The notes under the pieces were generated by a model. It was not told where the DNA came from, did no database searches, and saw only the letters and a list, made by a program, of their open reading frames with translations. From Bacteroidales bacterium (GTDB taxonomy: Bacteria; Bacteroidota; Bacteroidia; Bacteroidales; F082), in NCBI GenBank assembly GCA_030683155.1, contig JAUXMV010000108.1, forward strand, positions 22,995-86,994: a DNA stretch of 64,000 nucleotides, in the 5' to 3' direction. Shown in pieces: positions 26,708 through 38,147 of the stretch (within the stretch, counting starts at the first letter, position 1; every line of letters begins with the position of its first letter). Made by a program: the position numbers and the translations under genes.

Positions 26708-26730
26708 AGGTGAATTATTATACACCTATG
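26705..26730 (-). promoter_or_regulatory. Inverted repeat across the fecR start
   Basis: CATAGGTG (26705-26712) and CACCTATG (26723-26730) are perfect 8-bp arms with a 10-base spacer. In the message, the ATG at 26707 falls inside the 3' arm, so the hairpin could hide the start. It could instead be a protein operator. Confidence 0.4.
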
Positions 26731-26854
26731 ACACACAAATGCGGTTCTACCACCAAAGGAATTTAAAAATAAATTAAAGAAAATTTAGCATTGTCTTGTC
26801 AAACTGCTCTAACAGCTTACAGGGCTGATGTTTACATTTTTTATCCATTTTGCT

Positions 26855-27982
26855 TTACAGCTCAATATCAAAAGACAGGCTATACGCGCTGATGCTATTT
26901 GACGGAATTAATAATCTCGAGTAATCAAAACGAAATCCATATACTCCAATTCCGGCACCTAAAGTGTAATATCCAGCGCCACCTTTTGACTCAAACTCTT
27001 TTAGGCGGCCACCTCTTAATGCAAAAAGCATTGTCTCCTTAATGCTCAATCTTAATTCAGTTCCAAACTTATTGATAAAAGAAGTCGACCTGTTAAGGCT
27101 ATTATCAGTTGAAGGTATAAATGAACCAAAGTAACCTAAATGTGAAGTCAGATTCAGGTTTTTACTTTTCTCTATTTCGTCCAGCCATCCATGAGAGTCA
27201 ATAGCATAAATGTTTGGTGTCTTTACTACAATTTTTTCAAGCTGATACGCTAAATCAATGCTGACTGTTGTTTCTTCCTTAATCCGGTAAATGTAAGTCA
27301 TCATTGTCGCTCCACCTACATTGACTGGAATATTGTCTAGTTTTTGGCTCTTGACATAGCCAATTTTAGGACCAATATCCTGGGCTGATAAACCCAGGTT
27401 CATTCTGATATCAGCTTTTTCAGATACACGAAATTGCTTGCGATAGTCTAAGCCCAGGTCAACTGATAAAGTATAAAATGAAGTGGCGATTTTGGGGGCT
27501 AAATCGCTTTTAATAATTTTCACTCCTGCACCTGCAGATAATTCTTCACAGAAAGTATGCGCATACCGCAGACTGTGATAATATTGATAAGGCGTTCTCG
27601 TACCATTGTAATCTGCAAACTGGACTTCACCTATGTGAAAATAATCAAATGAATAACCGAATGTATTCGTATTGTCAATAGAATAATAAATTCCAATATT
27701 TCCCAAAAATGTTTCGGGATTGTAGTTTGACCAGTTAGATAAATTAGTGACTATTCCTGCAACTTTCTTGTTTCTTGACAGCAATGCCGGATTTTGAGTC
27801 AGTCCCGCATTATTGTATATTAAAGCAGATACTATTCCTATTTCCCCAATTCCACCAATCTGAGGATGAGGATTAATATATAATATTGGCAAAGTCGCGG
27901 ATGCACCTGAAGTTGGTGGAGCCTGTGGATAAACATGCACTGTGATTACAGTCAATAATAAAAGTGTTAGGTGTTTTTTCAT
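26855..27982 (-). CDS. PorV/FadL-like outer membrane beta-barrel protein
   Basis: A 375-residue outer-membrane protein with a signal peptide (MKKHLTLLLLTVITVHVYP). The start of the mature part, with INPHPQIGGIGEIGIV and LTQNPALLSRNKK, resembles the PorV/PorQ family of type IX secretion barrels (gGmGdag...wNPA pattern). The rest alternates amphipathic strands and ends in YSLSFDIEL, a barrel-like terminus. It is placed between the ECF sigma gene (221 bases upstream) and fecR (129 bases downstream), on the same strand. PorV homologues serve secretion and also fatty-acid-like transport, so a role in surface delivery of the locus' enzymes is possible but unproven. Confidence 0.75.
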   Translation of the reverse strand: MKKHLTLLLLTVITVHVYPQAPPTSGASATLPILYINPHPQIGGIGEIGIVSALIYNNAGLTQNPALLSRNKKVAGIVTNLSNWSNYNPETFLGNIGIYYSIDNTNTFGYSFDYFHIGEVQFADYNGTRTPYQYYHSLRYAHTFCEELSAGAGVKIIKSDLAPKIATSFYTLSVDLGLDYRKQFRVSEKADIRMNLGLSAQDIGPKIGYVKSQKLDNIPVNVGGATMMTYIYRIKEETTVSIDLAYQLEKIVVKTPNIYAIDSHGWLDEIEKSKNLNLTSHLGYFGSFIPSTDNSLNRSTSFINKFGTELRLSIKETMLFALRGGRLKEFESKGGAGYYTLGAGIGVYGFRFDYSRLLIPSNSISAYSLSFDIEL

Positions 27983-28203
27983 GGCTACTTTGTTTTTTAT
28001 ACATAACGATCAGATTATCGGCATAGTATACACAATTTATCAAATCTTCAGCCCAAAACCTTTATGTTGAATTTTTTGAAGGATGTTGAGATATTGGAGC
28101 ATATTGAACAAGAAAGCTCCAACACAAGCATCCCTGCCCAGGAAATCTGGATGGTAAAAAAGAGGTAAGCCAAAGCTTCCAATTTGATGAGTACAAAAGG
28201 CTT

Positions 28204-28764
28204 CTACAACGAAAAGAGCATTTGCAAATAAAAGGGTTTAAGCACTTTGCGTAGCTTTTTTAAGGCGATTGACATTTGGTTTTCGACTGTATTGACTGAA
28301 ATCCCCAGCAATCCGGCAATGGCCTTATAGCTGAGTTCATCGTAGCGACTCATCCTGAAAATCTTCTGACACCTTTCCGGAAGCGAGCTGACAGCCTCTT
28401 CGATAAGTTTTTCGAGCTCAGCCATTTCAATTTTGTTGTTCAGATCAAAAGCATCTGTGTCAGACTGACTTATTTTTTGAAGCACGTGTTTGTGCAACTT
28501 TTCATTCCGCAATTGGTTCAGCGCCCTGTATCTTCCTGCCGTGTACAAATAAGCTTCGAGTGACGAATGAATTTCGAGCTTGTGCCGCTGCTCCCAGATA
28601 TAAACAAAGATATCCTGAGCAATATTTTCGGCCATGGCCTCATTTTTAAAAAGCAAATAAAGATAACGGTTAAGACTGCCGAAATACTGATTAAACAACA
28701 GATGCAACGCCTCAACATCGTCCTCTTTTAATCGTTTCAACAAGTCGTTTTCATCCATCATCAA
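28204..28764 (-). CDS. ECF RNA polymerase sigma factor, Bacteroidetes family 1 type
   Basis: Directs transcription of the glycan locus when released by FecR. Sigma region 2 is at about residues 25-90 (LFNQYFGSLNRYLYLLFKN, AQDIFVYIWEQR), region 4 at about 125-180 with LPERCQKIFRMSRYDELSY and the helix-turn-helix AIAGLLGISVNTVENQM. The 186-residue length is usual. The first three codons are ATG ATG ATG, so the start is uncertain by two residues. It sits 72 bases after a small barrel gene and upstream of the PorV-like gene and fecR. Confidence 0.94.
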   Translation of the reverse strand: MMMDENDLLKRLKEDDVEALHLLFNQYFGSLNRYLYLLFKNEAMAENIAQDIFVYIWEQRHKLEIHSSLEAYLYTAGRYRALNQLRNEKLHKHVLQKISQSDTDAFDLNNKIEMAELEKLIEEAVSSLPERCQKIFRMSRYDELSYKAIAGLLGISVNTVENQMSIALKKLRKVLKPFYLQMLFSL

Positions 28765-28835
28765 TATGCCTGTATGCTATCAGCATTCAAAAATAGGAAT
28801 TTTAGTGATCAACAGGAAACCATTTAATCAATAAA

Positions 28836-29525
28836 CTAAAACTCCCAGCCAACAACAAAACTGATGTGCATCATGTCAATGCTACTTTCCGGATAATTAT
28901 AACCGCTATAGCCTGAAAATCCCCCTTTTTCGACATAACTCTTCATTTCCATTCCAGCAGCGGCATAAATTCCGGATTTACGTCCAAAAGTTTTTCTTAC
29001 ACCAATTTGTGGACTTATAAAATAGCCGGTTTTAGAAAAATGCATGGTGGTATTCAGCGTAATTCCTCCCTGAAGAGAAAAGTAGGGATTGACAGATTTA
29101 TTTGTATTGGAATAAGCCTTCATAGAAAGAAACACCGGAACAAGCAAGCTTTCTCTTTTGAGGTTTTTTCTGAGACCCGTCCCAATTCCTAAAGTCAAAC
29201 CAGGATTGAATTGATATGCGTTTATAAAATTGATTTTGTACCAATTATAATGACCATCACGTCCAAACTCCAGATCAAGGCCTGTTTCGAGGTATCCCCT
29301 GTAGCCTCTTTCGAACGCTGGTTTTGTTTTTTGAGAATCATTAGTGATTGAATCCGCTAATGTTGCATTCCATAAACTGATAACTGCAGGAGCATAATTG
29401 TCATAGTTCAGCTTTTCAATATTCGCTGTATCACTTTGAGAATACCTTGCTGAAAGCTGGGCTGTAAGACTACTGCTGTTGCCAAATAGGAGTAAGAAAA
29501 AAAAGAGAAATTGAACTAACCTCAT
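28836..29525 (-). CDS. Outer membrane beta-barrel domain protein, 229 aa
   Basis: A secreted protein with an N-terminal signal peptide (MRLVQFLFFFLLLFGNSSS, cut near LTAQ). From about residue 75 it shows eight or so amphipathic strands (YRGYLETGLDLEFG, LTLGIGTGLRK, YISFQGG-like turns) and ends on an aromatic residue (ISFVVGWEF), which is the usual barrel terminus. Small barrels of this type have no single function. It is the first gene of the minus-strand run leading to the sigma factor and may be co-transcribed with it, but it could be independent. Confidence 0.7.
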   Translation of the reverse strand: MRLVQFLFFFLLLFGNSSSLTAQLSARYSQSDTANIEKLNYDNYAPAVISLWNATLADSITNDSQKTKPAFERGYRGYLETGLDLEFGRDGHYNWYKINFINAYQFNPGLTLGIGTGLRKNLKRESLLVPVFLSMKAYSNTNKSVNPYFSLQGGITLNTTMHFSKTGYFISPQIGVRKTFGRKSGIYAAAGMEMKSYVEKGGFSGYSGYNYPESSIDMMHISFVVGWEF

Positions 29526-32216
<2,691 letters not shown>

Positions 32217-32260
32217 ATTCAGTAATTCTGAATGAAGCCAACAGGGTAATACATTCACAT

Positions 32261-32295
32261 AAAAAAAGGTGGTCAGTTTTTGATCACCTTTTTTT
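32261..32295 (+). terminator. Bidirectional terminator between katG and the nitroreductase gene
   Basis: Stem AAAAAAAGGTGGTCA (32261-32275) pairs with TGATCACCTTTTTTT (32281-32295) with one G-T wobble; the loop is five bases. A-tract and T-tract on either side let it work for both converging genes, whose stops are 44 and 35 bases away. Confidence 0.85.
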
Positions 32296-32329
32296 GTGGG
32301 TATTCCTTTTGAGACGACCGTTATTGATA

Positions 32330-33250
32330 CTATTCTGCAAAAGTCACTTCTACAAAACTGCGTTTGATTCCTTTGTGAAAGCTGAAGGCAGGATAGCCAA
32401 AAATGACAAACAGTCCCTCTCTGCTTTTGAAGCGGATGCTGTGTCTTTCTCTGAAAATTTTTGCTTTTCTGCCATTTTGAATCATCGGATGCATCGAGCC
32501 GAGCATGCATGTACCCAATCCAAGCGACTCAGCCGCTACCATCGCATAAGTGGCTGCCACAATGGGATCGGCAGGATCGGTGTAGGGTGAGCCATAGAAG
32601 TACATTGTCAGTGGGGCGTCGTAGGTCACGAGATTTTTTCCTTCTTTCATCCCCTGCGTAAACGTTTTGAACATCGGTCGGATAAAACCTTTGAACATTT
32701 CGTCGTTGGCTTTTCCCCAGAAGGGCCGCATTATAGCAAGAAACCATTTCGACACAAACCACTGCATACTCTCGAGGTATTGGCAGAAATCCTTAGCAAA
32801 TGCATGGGTTTTCTCTTTGCTGTCTAAAACTAAAACATGCACATCTGAAGGGGGCAGACCCATTGGTGCCGTTTTTGCAGCCGCAAGAATCTTTTCTGTT
32901 ATGGAGACATCTACCGGTTTATGTAAAAATTTCCGCATGCTGCGACGTCGCTGCAGCAACGACAAAAGGGACTGATAGTCTGCTGATTCCGCTTTGGATG
33001 GGAGTTCAAACATATCGTCAGGTTGCAATGTCCTTCCTAGGATTTCGATGGCATTTTCAGGACACACAGCCATGCAATGACCGCAACCGATGCAACCAAA
33101 ATATGGATTGTCATTTACAACCGCTTTCTTGTTTTCAAGCCTCAGACTGTTGTCGCTGCATACAGAAACACAGTGTCCGCAGCCGTTGCAGCGCTCATGA
33201 CTGATAGTAATGGTGGCTGTTTCTTTTGTTCTTGATGTGGGAATAGCCAT
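32330..33250 (-). CDS. Nitroreductase with N-terminal ferredoxin domain
   Basis: FMN-dependent oxidoreductase fused to a two-cluster ferredoxin. CNGCGHCVSVC (about 21-31) and CIGCGHCMAVC (about 53-63), each followed by a more distal Cys or Pro, bind two [4Fe-4S] clusters; the nitroreductase domain covers about 90-306 (RRSMRKF, AAKTAPMGLPPSD, AESLGLGTCMLG). This architecture is common in anaerobes and takes electrons from ferredoxin; the physiological substrate is not known. It starts 32 bases after the LytTR regulator gene, so it is likely in the same transcript as the two-component system and may be a member of its regulon or a partner in redox sensing. Confidence 0.92.
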   Translation of the reverse strand: MAIPTSRTKETATITISHERCNGCGHCVSVCSDNSLRLENKKAVVNDNPYFGCIGCGHCMAVCPENAIEILGRTLQPDDMFELPSKAESADYQSLLSLLQRRRSMRKFLHKPVDVSITEKILAAAKTAPMGLPPSDVHVLVLDSKEKTHAFAKDFCQYLESMQWFVSKWFLAIMRPFWGKANDEMFKGFIRPMFKTFTQGMKEGKNLVTYDAPLTMYFYGSPYTDPADPIVAATYAMVAAESLGLGTCMLGSMHPMIQNGRKAKIFRERHSIRFKSREGLFVIFGYPAFSFHKGIKRSFVEVTFAE

Positions 33251-33282
33251 AGTGATAAGCTTTGAAATTTATATTTTCTGCT

Positions 33283-34047
33283 TTAATTGTTTAACCACTT
33301 TTTAAAACTGTTGGCACGGTCGATACTGACGATGGCTTCAAATTCCTCTTCAGCTTTCGGGTTGAGTTCCAGCTTCACACGTCCTCTGGAATAGGCAACC
33401 ATATTGGCAATGGCAGCAATATTGACCAGAAACTTCCTGTTGATTCTGAAAAAAACAGAGGGATCCATCATATTTTCAAGATTGTCGAGGGTATGCTCCA
33501 CAGGATAGGAATGACCCTGAAAAGTTTTCATATAAATGTCTTTATCAAGCACATAAAAATAAGCTATTTCGGCTGACTCCACCATTTTTATTTTACTTCC
33601 GATGGAGATAGAAAACCTTTCTCTGTACTTTTTTTCCTTGCTGATGATAAGGTTGTAGAGCGATTGCAGATCGATGTCGCTGCGGTGCAAACCACTGAAC
33701 TCTTCATATTTACGCAATGCTGCCGTCAGTTCCTGCTGCACTATGGGTTTAAGGAGATAGTCTATACTCTTCAGCTTGAAGGCTTTGATAGCATATTCGT
33801 CGAAAGCCGTTGTAAAAATGACAGGACTGGCGATTTTTACCTGATCAAAAATGGCAAAACTCAGGTCATCTTCAAGGTGAATATCAAGGAAAATAAGATC
33901 AGGTTCCGGATTCGATCTGAACCACAAAACCGACTCTTTCACCGACTCAAGTTCGGCCAGAATTTTGATTTCCGGATTGTATTCCTGAATCATCTTTTTC
34001 AATCGCAAAGCTGCAAAAGCTTCATCTTCAATGATAACTACATTCAT
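33283..34047 (-). CDS. LytTR-family response regulator
   Basis: Transcription factor of the two-component system with the upstream kinase. Receiver domain 1-120 with acidic pocket E7/D8/E9, phosphoacceptor D55 in FLDIHLED, T near VIFTTAF and K in KLKSIDYLLKP. LytTR DNA-binding domain about 150-250 with ISIGSKIKMVESAEIAYF, YPVEHTLDNLENM and FFRINRKFLVNIAAI. It lies 14 bases after the kinase gene. LytTR proteins bind pairs of 9-bp sites with about 21-bp period; a matching repeat series is found at 40790-40844. Confidence 0.95.
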   Translation of the reverse strand: MNVVIIEDEAFAALRLKKMIQEYNPEIKILAELESVKESVLWFRSNPEPDLIFLDIHLEDDLSFAIFDQVKIASPVIFTTAFDEYAIKAFKLKSIDYLLKPIVQQELTAALRKYEEFSGLHRSDIDLQSLYNLIISKEKKYRERFSISIGSKIKMVESAEIAYFYVLDKDIYMKTFQGHSYPVEHTLDNLENMMDPSVFFRINRKFLVNIAAIANMVAYSRGRVKLELNPKAEEEFEAIVSIDRANSFKKWLNN

Positions 34048-34061
34048 TTCTTTATATTATT

Positions 34062-36278
34062 TCAAAATTCATATTTATCTGATTTAAGCAGAGGAAGTCT
34101 GGCAACAAAGTGGGCTTCCGTCTGATTGAATTCGGGATGCTTATCCGACACCAAAGCGTACCTTCTTTTGATATTTTCGAGCCCGACACCCGTGCTGATA
34201 AACTTAGTCTCCCTCAAATTCAGATTATTCGAGATGATTAGATTATCCTCATTATCAACAGTAAGTTCAATGCTGAGGGGTTCAAGTCTGGAAAAAGTAT
34301 TGTGTTTGATTGCATTCTCGATCAGGAGCTGTATGGCGATGGGAAGGATCTGATAGTCGTAAAATGATTTTTCGATGTTGATGCTGATAAAGATTTTCTT
34401 CATAAACCTGATTTCAATCAGAAAAAGATAGGCATCCAGAAAGGCAAGTTCGGTGCTAAGTGGAACAAGGTCTTTCTCCTTATTTTCGAGCACATAACGG
34501 TACACTTTTGACAGACGTTCGGTGAAAGTTTCAGCTAGGTTGGGGTCAACTTTAATCAATGAAGTAAGCACATTCAGACTGTTGAACAAAAAATGCGGAT
34601 TCACCTGCTGTTTGAGTACCTCGAACTGTGATTGCAGGTTTTCTTTTTGAAGTTTCAGCAACTGTGTATTGGCCTTTGTGAGCTGTTTTGTTCGCTCAGC
34701 CACACTTTGCTCCAAAGTACTGTTGATGCGTTCCAGTTCCAGTTTCGCATCTATAAGACCCTGTTCGTATTTTTTCCGTTCTGAGATATCAACGATAATG
34801 CCACGCCGGCCCACAATTTTATCATTGCGATAAATGGATGTACCAAAGACCATTACCGGACAAAGACTGCCATCTTTTTTAATCGCGGTAAACTCTGATG
34901 CTTCCGTCTTTATGCCAAGTGCTGATTTTTGGAAGTTTTCGATGATACGTGGTATATCTTCTTTGACAAAGAAATCAAGCGCCGAAACCCTTTCTTCTTT
35001 TTCGTCAGGCAGCTTGCCAAAAAATTCATCCCCTGCCCTATTGCTTAGCAGTATTTTACCTTCCAGATCGAGTTCAAAAATGGGCTGGGGCAGAAAATCC
35101 AGCATTTCTTTATAGTTTTTTTCGCTTTCTTTCACCGCCATTTCAGCCTCTTTGCGCAAGGTTATATCGATGATGATGCCATCGAGATAAAGAATTTTAC
35201 CTTCAGCATCGGCAATACCCTGTCCATTTTCCTTCACCCAGACGATGTTGCCATTGCGATGGATGATACGGTATTCAAATTCATAGGAAGCCATGTTCAG
35301 CAATGCTTCAGCGATGTTTTTTCTACAGAAATCAAGGTCGTCGGGATGAATTACCGAGGAAAAAGAACGAATTCCATTTTGAACAAAATCCACTGGAGGA
35401 TAGCCACTTATGGCAATAAATTTATCGCTAAGGTATTCAACTGTAAAACTTTCATCGTTCAGACAGCGGTAAGCAGCGCCCACAAGATTTGACAAAATAC
35501 CTTGCAGTTGTTCTCTGCTATTTTGAAGCTCTCCGGCAATGATTTCACGTTTGGCTATTTCCTCCTCCAGACTTTTATTGAGCGTTTTCTCTTGTTCGAT
35601 GAGTTTTTGTGCATAGCTGTTTTTCTCTTCTTCAAACCTGATTTTTGAATCCAGTCTCACCCTTGCCGCGGCTTCTCTCAACTGCTTTTCGATGAATTCC
35701 GACAAGGATTGCTGCATATAAAGGCAAAGAAACCCAATGAAAAACAGGTAGACCGTTTTGAAAAAGTGCGACAACGGGCTCAAAGAAAGATAATAGTCAT
35801 AAAGGGACGGGTCTTTGAGATAATGCAAGAAATAAACGAGGTTAAATCCTGACAGTGAAATAACAATAAGAAAGACCATCAAAGGCCGTCTCAACTGAAA
35901 AGTATAAAGTATAAAAAGCGCAGGAAACAAAAATATTGACGCTGCCGCTGTGGCTGCTGTAAAATCATAACGTGCCGTCGAGAAATACAGATGCAACGAA
36001 ATGATTGCAACGTCGAGCACTGCTGTTAAATAGCCAAGATAAGCCGGGTTATAGTTTCTTCTTAATGCAACAACCAAACCAATATTCGATAAAAAATACA
36101 CAGAAATAGGAATCATCGACATCAGTGACTCAGATTTATAACCTTTAAGTAACTGAAGTGTGAGCGTTCCCAAAACCATTATTATCAGAAGCCAACGGAA
36201 ATAAATGTTTATCCTGACACCCTTAAGACGCTCCTGTTCAAGGGTTTTTAGTGGTAAAGATTTAAAAAATGTGCTCAT
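34062..36278 (-). CDS. Membrane PAS-domain histidine kinase, LytS/YehU type
   Basis: Senses an unknown signal and phosphorylates the LytTR regulator. About six hydrophobic helices fill residues 28-190. A coiled coil (about 195-255) leads to two PAS domains (about 256-380 with PAC motif FEYRIIHRNGNIVWVKENG, and about 390-500). A second coiled coil precedes the kinase core of the LytS family with H562 in NPHFLFNSLN and the ATP-binding region with LLIENAIKHN and GVGLENIKRRY. Length 738. Its predicted -7 box is at 36371-36378, placing a micro-repeat tract in the leader. Confidence 0.93.
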   Translation of the reverse strand: MSTFFKSLPLKTLEQERLKGVRINIYFRWLLIIMVLGTLTLQLLKGYKSESLMSMIPISVYFLSNIGLVVALRRNYNPAYLGYLTAVLDVAIISLHLYFSTARYDFTAATAAASIFLFPALFILYTFQLRRPLMVFLIVISLSGFNLVYFLHYLKDPSLYDYYLSLSPLSHFFKTVYLFFIGFLCLYMQQSLSEFIEKQLREAAARVRLDSKIRFEEEKNSYAQKLIEQEKTLNKSLEEEIAKREIIAGELQNSREQLQGILSNLVGAAYRCLNDESFTVEYLSDKFIAISGYPPVDFVQNGIRSFSSVIHPDDLDFCRKNIAEALLNMASYEFEYRIIHRNGNIVWVKENGQGIADAEGKILYLDGIIIDITLRKEAEMAVKESEKNYKEMLDFLPQPIFELDLEGKILLSNRAGDEFFGKLPDEKEERVSALDFFVKEDIPRIIENFQKSALGIKTEASEFTAIKKDGSLCPVMVFGTSIYRNDKIVGRRGIIVDISERKKYEQGLIDAKLELERINSTLEQSVAERTKQLTKANTQLLKLQKENLQSQFEVLKQQVNPHFLFNSLNVLTSLIKVDPNLAETFTERLSKVYRYVLENKEKDLVPLSTELAFLDAYLFLIEIRFMKKIFISINIEKSFYDYQILPIAIQLLIENAIKHNTFSRLEPLSIELTVDNEDNLIISNNLNLRETKFISTGVGLENIKRRYALVSDKHPEFNQTEAHFVARLPLLKSDKYEF

Positions 36279-36291
36279 TGTTTTGATTTCT

Positions 36292-36356
36292 GGTTTCTGA
36301 TCTCTGATCTCTGATCTCTGATTTCTTAATTATCAATTGTCAATTATCAATTATCA
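36292..36356. repeat. Micro-repeats in the kinase gene leader
   Basis: TGATTTCTGGTTTCTGATC, then CTGATCT three times, are followed by ATTATCAATTGTC and AATTATCAATTATC. The words lie between the predicted transcription start (about 36366) and the kinase start (36278), so they would be in the mRNA leader. The A+T half can form short hairpins. The origin is probably the same intergenic repeat type as at 4768-4814. Confidence 0.5.
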
Positions 36357-36370
36357 CCTCTGTTATTCTT

Positions 36371-36378
36371 CAAAATTA
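36371..36378 (-). promoter_or_regulatory. Candidate -7 box of the two-component operon
   Basis: On the minus strand TAATTTTG matches TAnnTTTG. It lies 12 bases beyond the CPBP gene stop, so the kinase operon probably has its own start. The -33 element is not obvious. Confidence 0.4.
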
Positions 36379-36390
36379 GTTCTATTTATG

Positions 36391-37113
36391 TTATGTTGAC
36401 TGTAGCAAAAGCAAAAGTACTGTGCTGAAATCCATCAAACCATGCAGGATGGCAAAAAATGGCAGTAAAGCTGGTTTTTTGCGCAGTGCTATCCCTATTA
36501 GTAACGCAAAGGGAAGAAATACCAAGGCTCTGTAAACAATGAAGCGTGTATCGGCAATAAATGGCAAAGTACAATGCTGTAACGACAGAAAAAGCGCGGG
36601 CAAAAGCAAGCTTTGCAACTTGTTATTTAACTTTTTTTGCAGACGTGGCATCAGATAGCCAAAATACAGCGCCAGCTCAGCAAAGGCTATTGAAACCGGA
36701 AATAAGAACAGCAAGGGCCAAACCAAAAAAGGTGATAATGGCTGAAACATCAGATTAAATGCAGTATTGGCATCTTCCCAAAGCAGGTATTTGAGCAAAT
36801 AATCTGTAACAAACACAATTGGTGCTATAAGCAGCATAATCAGAAAGAACACCCATAGATTGCTTTTCAAATCAACCCGTTTAATGCGAAATATATCCAT
36901 GTAGGACAAGCTTTCTTTTCTGAAAAGTATGTAAAGCAATGCAATAGTTACAAAATTTGTGACCGTTGCCACTGGTATCCAATATTTTACAGACAACTCC
37001 CATGACTGCAAGAGTAGGGCTGTAAGTGCCTGAAAGAGCAGGAAAAACAATATCCTGCTTGCGAGCAGGCTAAAGAGTTTTAAATAACTATGTTTTTCGG
37101 ACTGACTTTTCAT
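36391..37113 (-). CDS. CPBP (CAAX-protease-like) membrane protein, degenerate first motif
   Basis: A 240-residue protein with about seven hydrophobic helices. The order of segments resembles CPBP (Abi) intramembrane proteases: motif 2 appears as ALFLSLQH and motif 3 as HGLMD near the C-terminus. Motif 1, normally EExxxR, is AELALYFG here: only one Glu is kept and the Arg is absent or displaced. It may therefore be an inactive or differently active member. It lies immediately upstream of the two-component operon on the same strand but probably with a separate transcript. Function not known. Confidence 0.7.
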   Translation of the reverse strand: MKSQSEKHSYLKLFSLLASRILFFLLFQALTALLLQSWELSVKYWIPVATVTNFVTIALLYILFRKESLSYMDIFRIKRVDLKSNLWVFFLIMLLIAPIVFVTDYLLKYLLWEDANTAFNLMFQPLSPFLVWPLLFLFPVSIAFAELALYFGYLMPRLQKKLNNKLQSLLLPALFLSLQHCTLPFIADTRFIVYRALVFLPFALLIGIALRKKPALLPFFAILHGLMDFSTVLLLLLQST

Positions 37114-37238
37114 GTTTCAATTGATTTGAAAGGCTATTTTTATGTTCTGATTTTCTGACAAATCTTCTGTTTCCTTATTACTGAAAGTATTCAGTGTAAG
37201 ACATTTTAATTTCAGATTTTGGATTTATTAAAACTTTT

Positions 37239-38147
37239 TTAATGACTGGCATGCAATGTTTGTTGCATATCGTGCTCCACTTCAACGCCCAAGGCAATCA
37301 GCTCCTCTAGCTGACTTTCATCAATGGCATTGCCTCTCAGATCGACATACGCAAGTTTTGGAAGTTCGAGGAGTGCCGAAATATCTTTGATTAGGTTATT
37401 TGCCAGTTCCAGATGCTTAAGTCTGGTCAGGTTGCTCAACACATCGATACAAGCAATCTTGTTGCCTGAAAGATTGAGTTTTTCCATCATTGAAAGTCCG
37501 AAAAGTGGTTCTAGGTCATAGATCATGTTGTCTGAAAGATCCATTTCTTTGGCATGAATGCAGTATTCTGCACCCTCAAGATTATCGATACAGGAATCAG
37601 AGAGTTCAAATTCATCGAAGTCTTCCAGGTAGTAGGATGGATACTCAAAATCGGTGCTTTCAAAAGCCCTTTTTTTGATGGCATCGTAAAAATTACAACA
37701 GCGCACTTTCGTATGAGTTTTCTGGGGTTCACTGAAATCGCGGACAATATTATAGCCTTCAGTATCAAAATCCCATTCATAAACAGGTGCATAATCAATA
37801 TCTTCATATCCATCCAGTTTCAGCGCCAGTTCTTCGATATCGCCGAGAAGCAAAATATGGGTATAACTTTGAAGTGCTTTGTCATTTCCGGATGCAGCAA
37901 GCAATTCAATTTCACTCAGATGAAACATTCTTCTGTCGGGATGGTAAAGCAGCATAAACTTCGAAAAGCCTTTACCATCCTCTTTGATGTCGACAACAAC
38001 AGTTTCGCTGATGATATCTGCAATTTTCCGAAGTGCAGAAAATTGTTTGTTTTTGTAGAGGTTAATCAGCGTAAGGGATATGTTATTGAGGTTTTTCAAT
38101 GAATATGCTCTTTTGAGTTCACGGTGCAATTCGTCTGTTTTATTCAT
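37239..38147 (-). CDS. Cytoplasmic leucine-rich-repeat protein
   Basis: I start at the ATG at 38147 (MNKTDELHREL); the upstream 19 residues look non-coding. The 302-residue protein has no signal peptide. The N-terminal 180 residues are of unknown type. From about residue 195 to 290 there are four or five SDS22-like repeats (for example IYDLEPLFGLSMMEKLNLSG, LTRLKHLELANNLI, LPKLAYVDLRGN). Such repeats make protein-protein contacts. Two acidic stretches and CC in VRCCNF are notable. No partner is suggested by the neighbours. Low confidence in function, good in coding. Confidence 0.75.
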   Translation of the reverse strand: MNKTDELHRELKRAYSLKNLNNISLTLINLYKNKQFSALRKIADIISETVVVDIKEDGKGFSKFMLLYHPDRRMFHLSEIELLAASGNDKALQSYTHILLLGDIEELALKLDGYEDIDYAPVYEWDFDTEGYNIVRDFSEPQKTHTKVRCCNFYDAIKKRAFESTDFEYPSYYLEDFDEFELSDSCIDNLEGAEYCIHAKEMDLSDNMIYDLEPLFGLSMMEKLNLSGNKIACIDVLSNLTRLKHLELANNLIKDISALLELPKLAYVDLRGNAIDESQLEELIALGVEVEHDMQQTLHASH

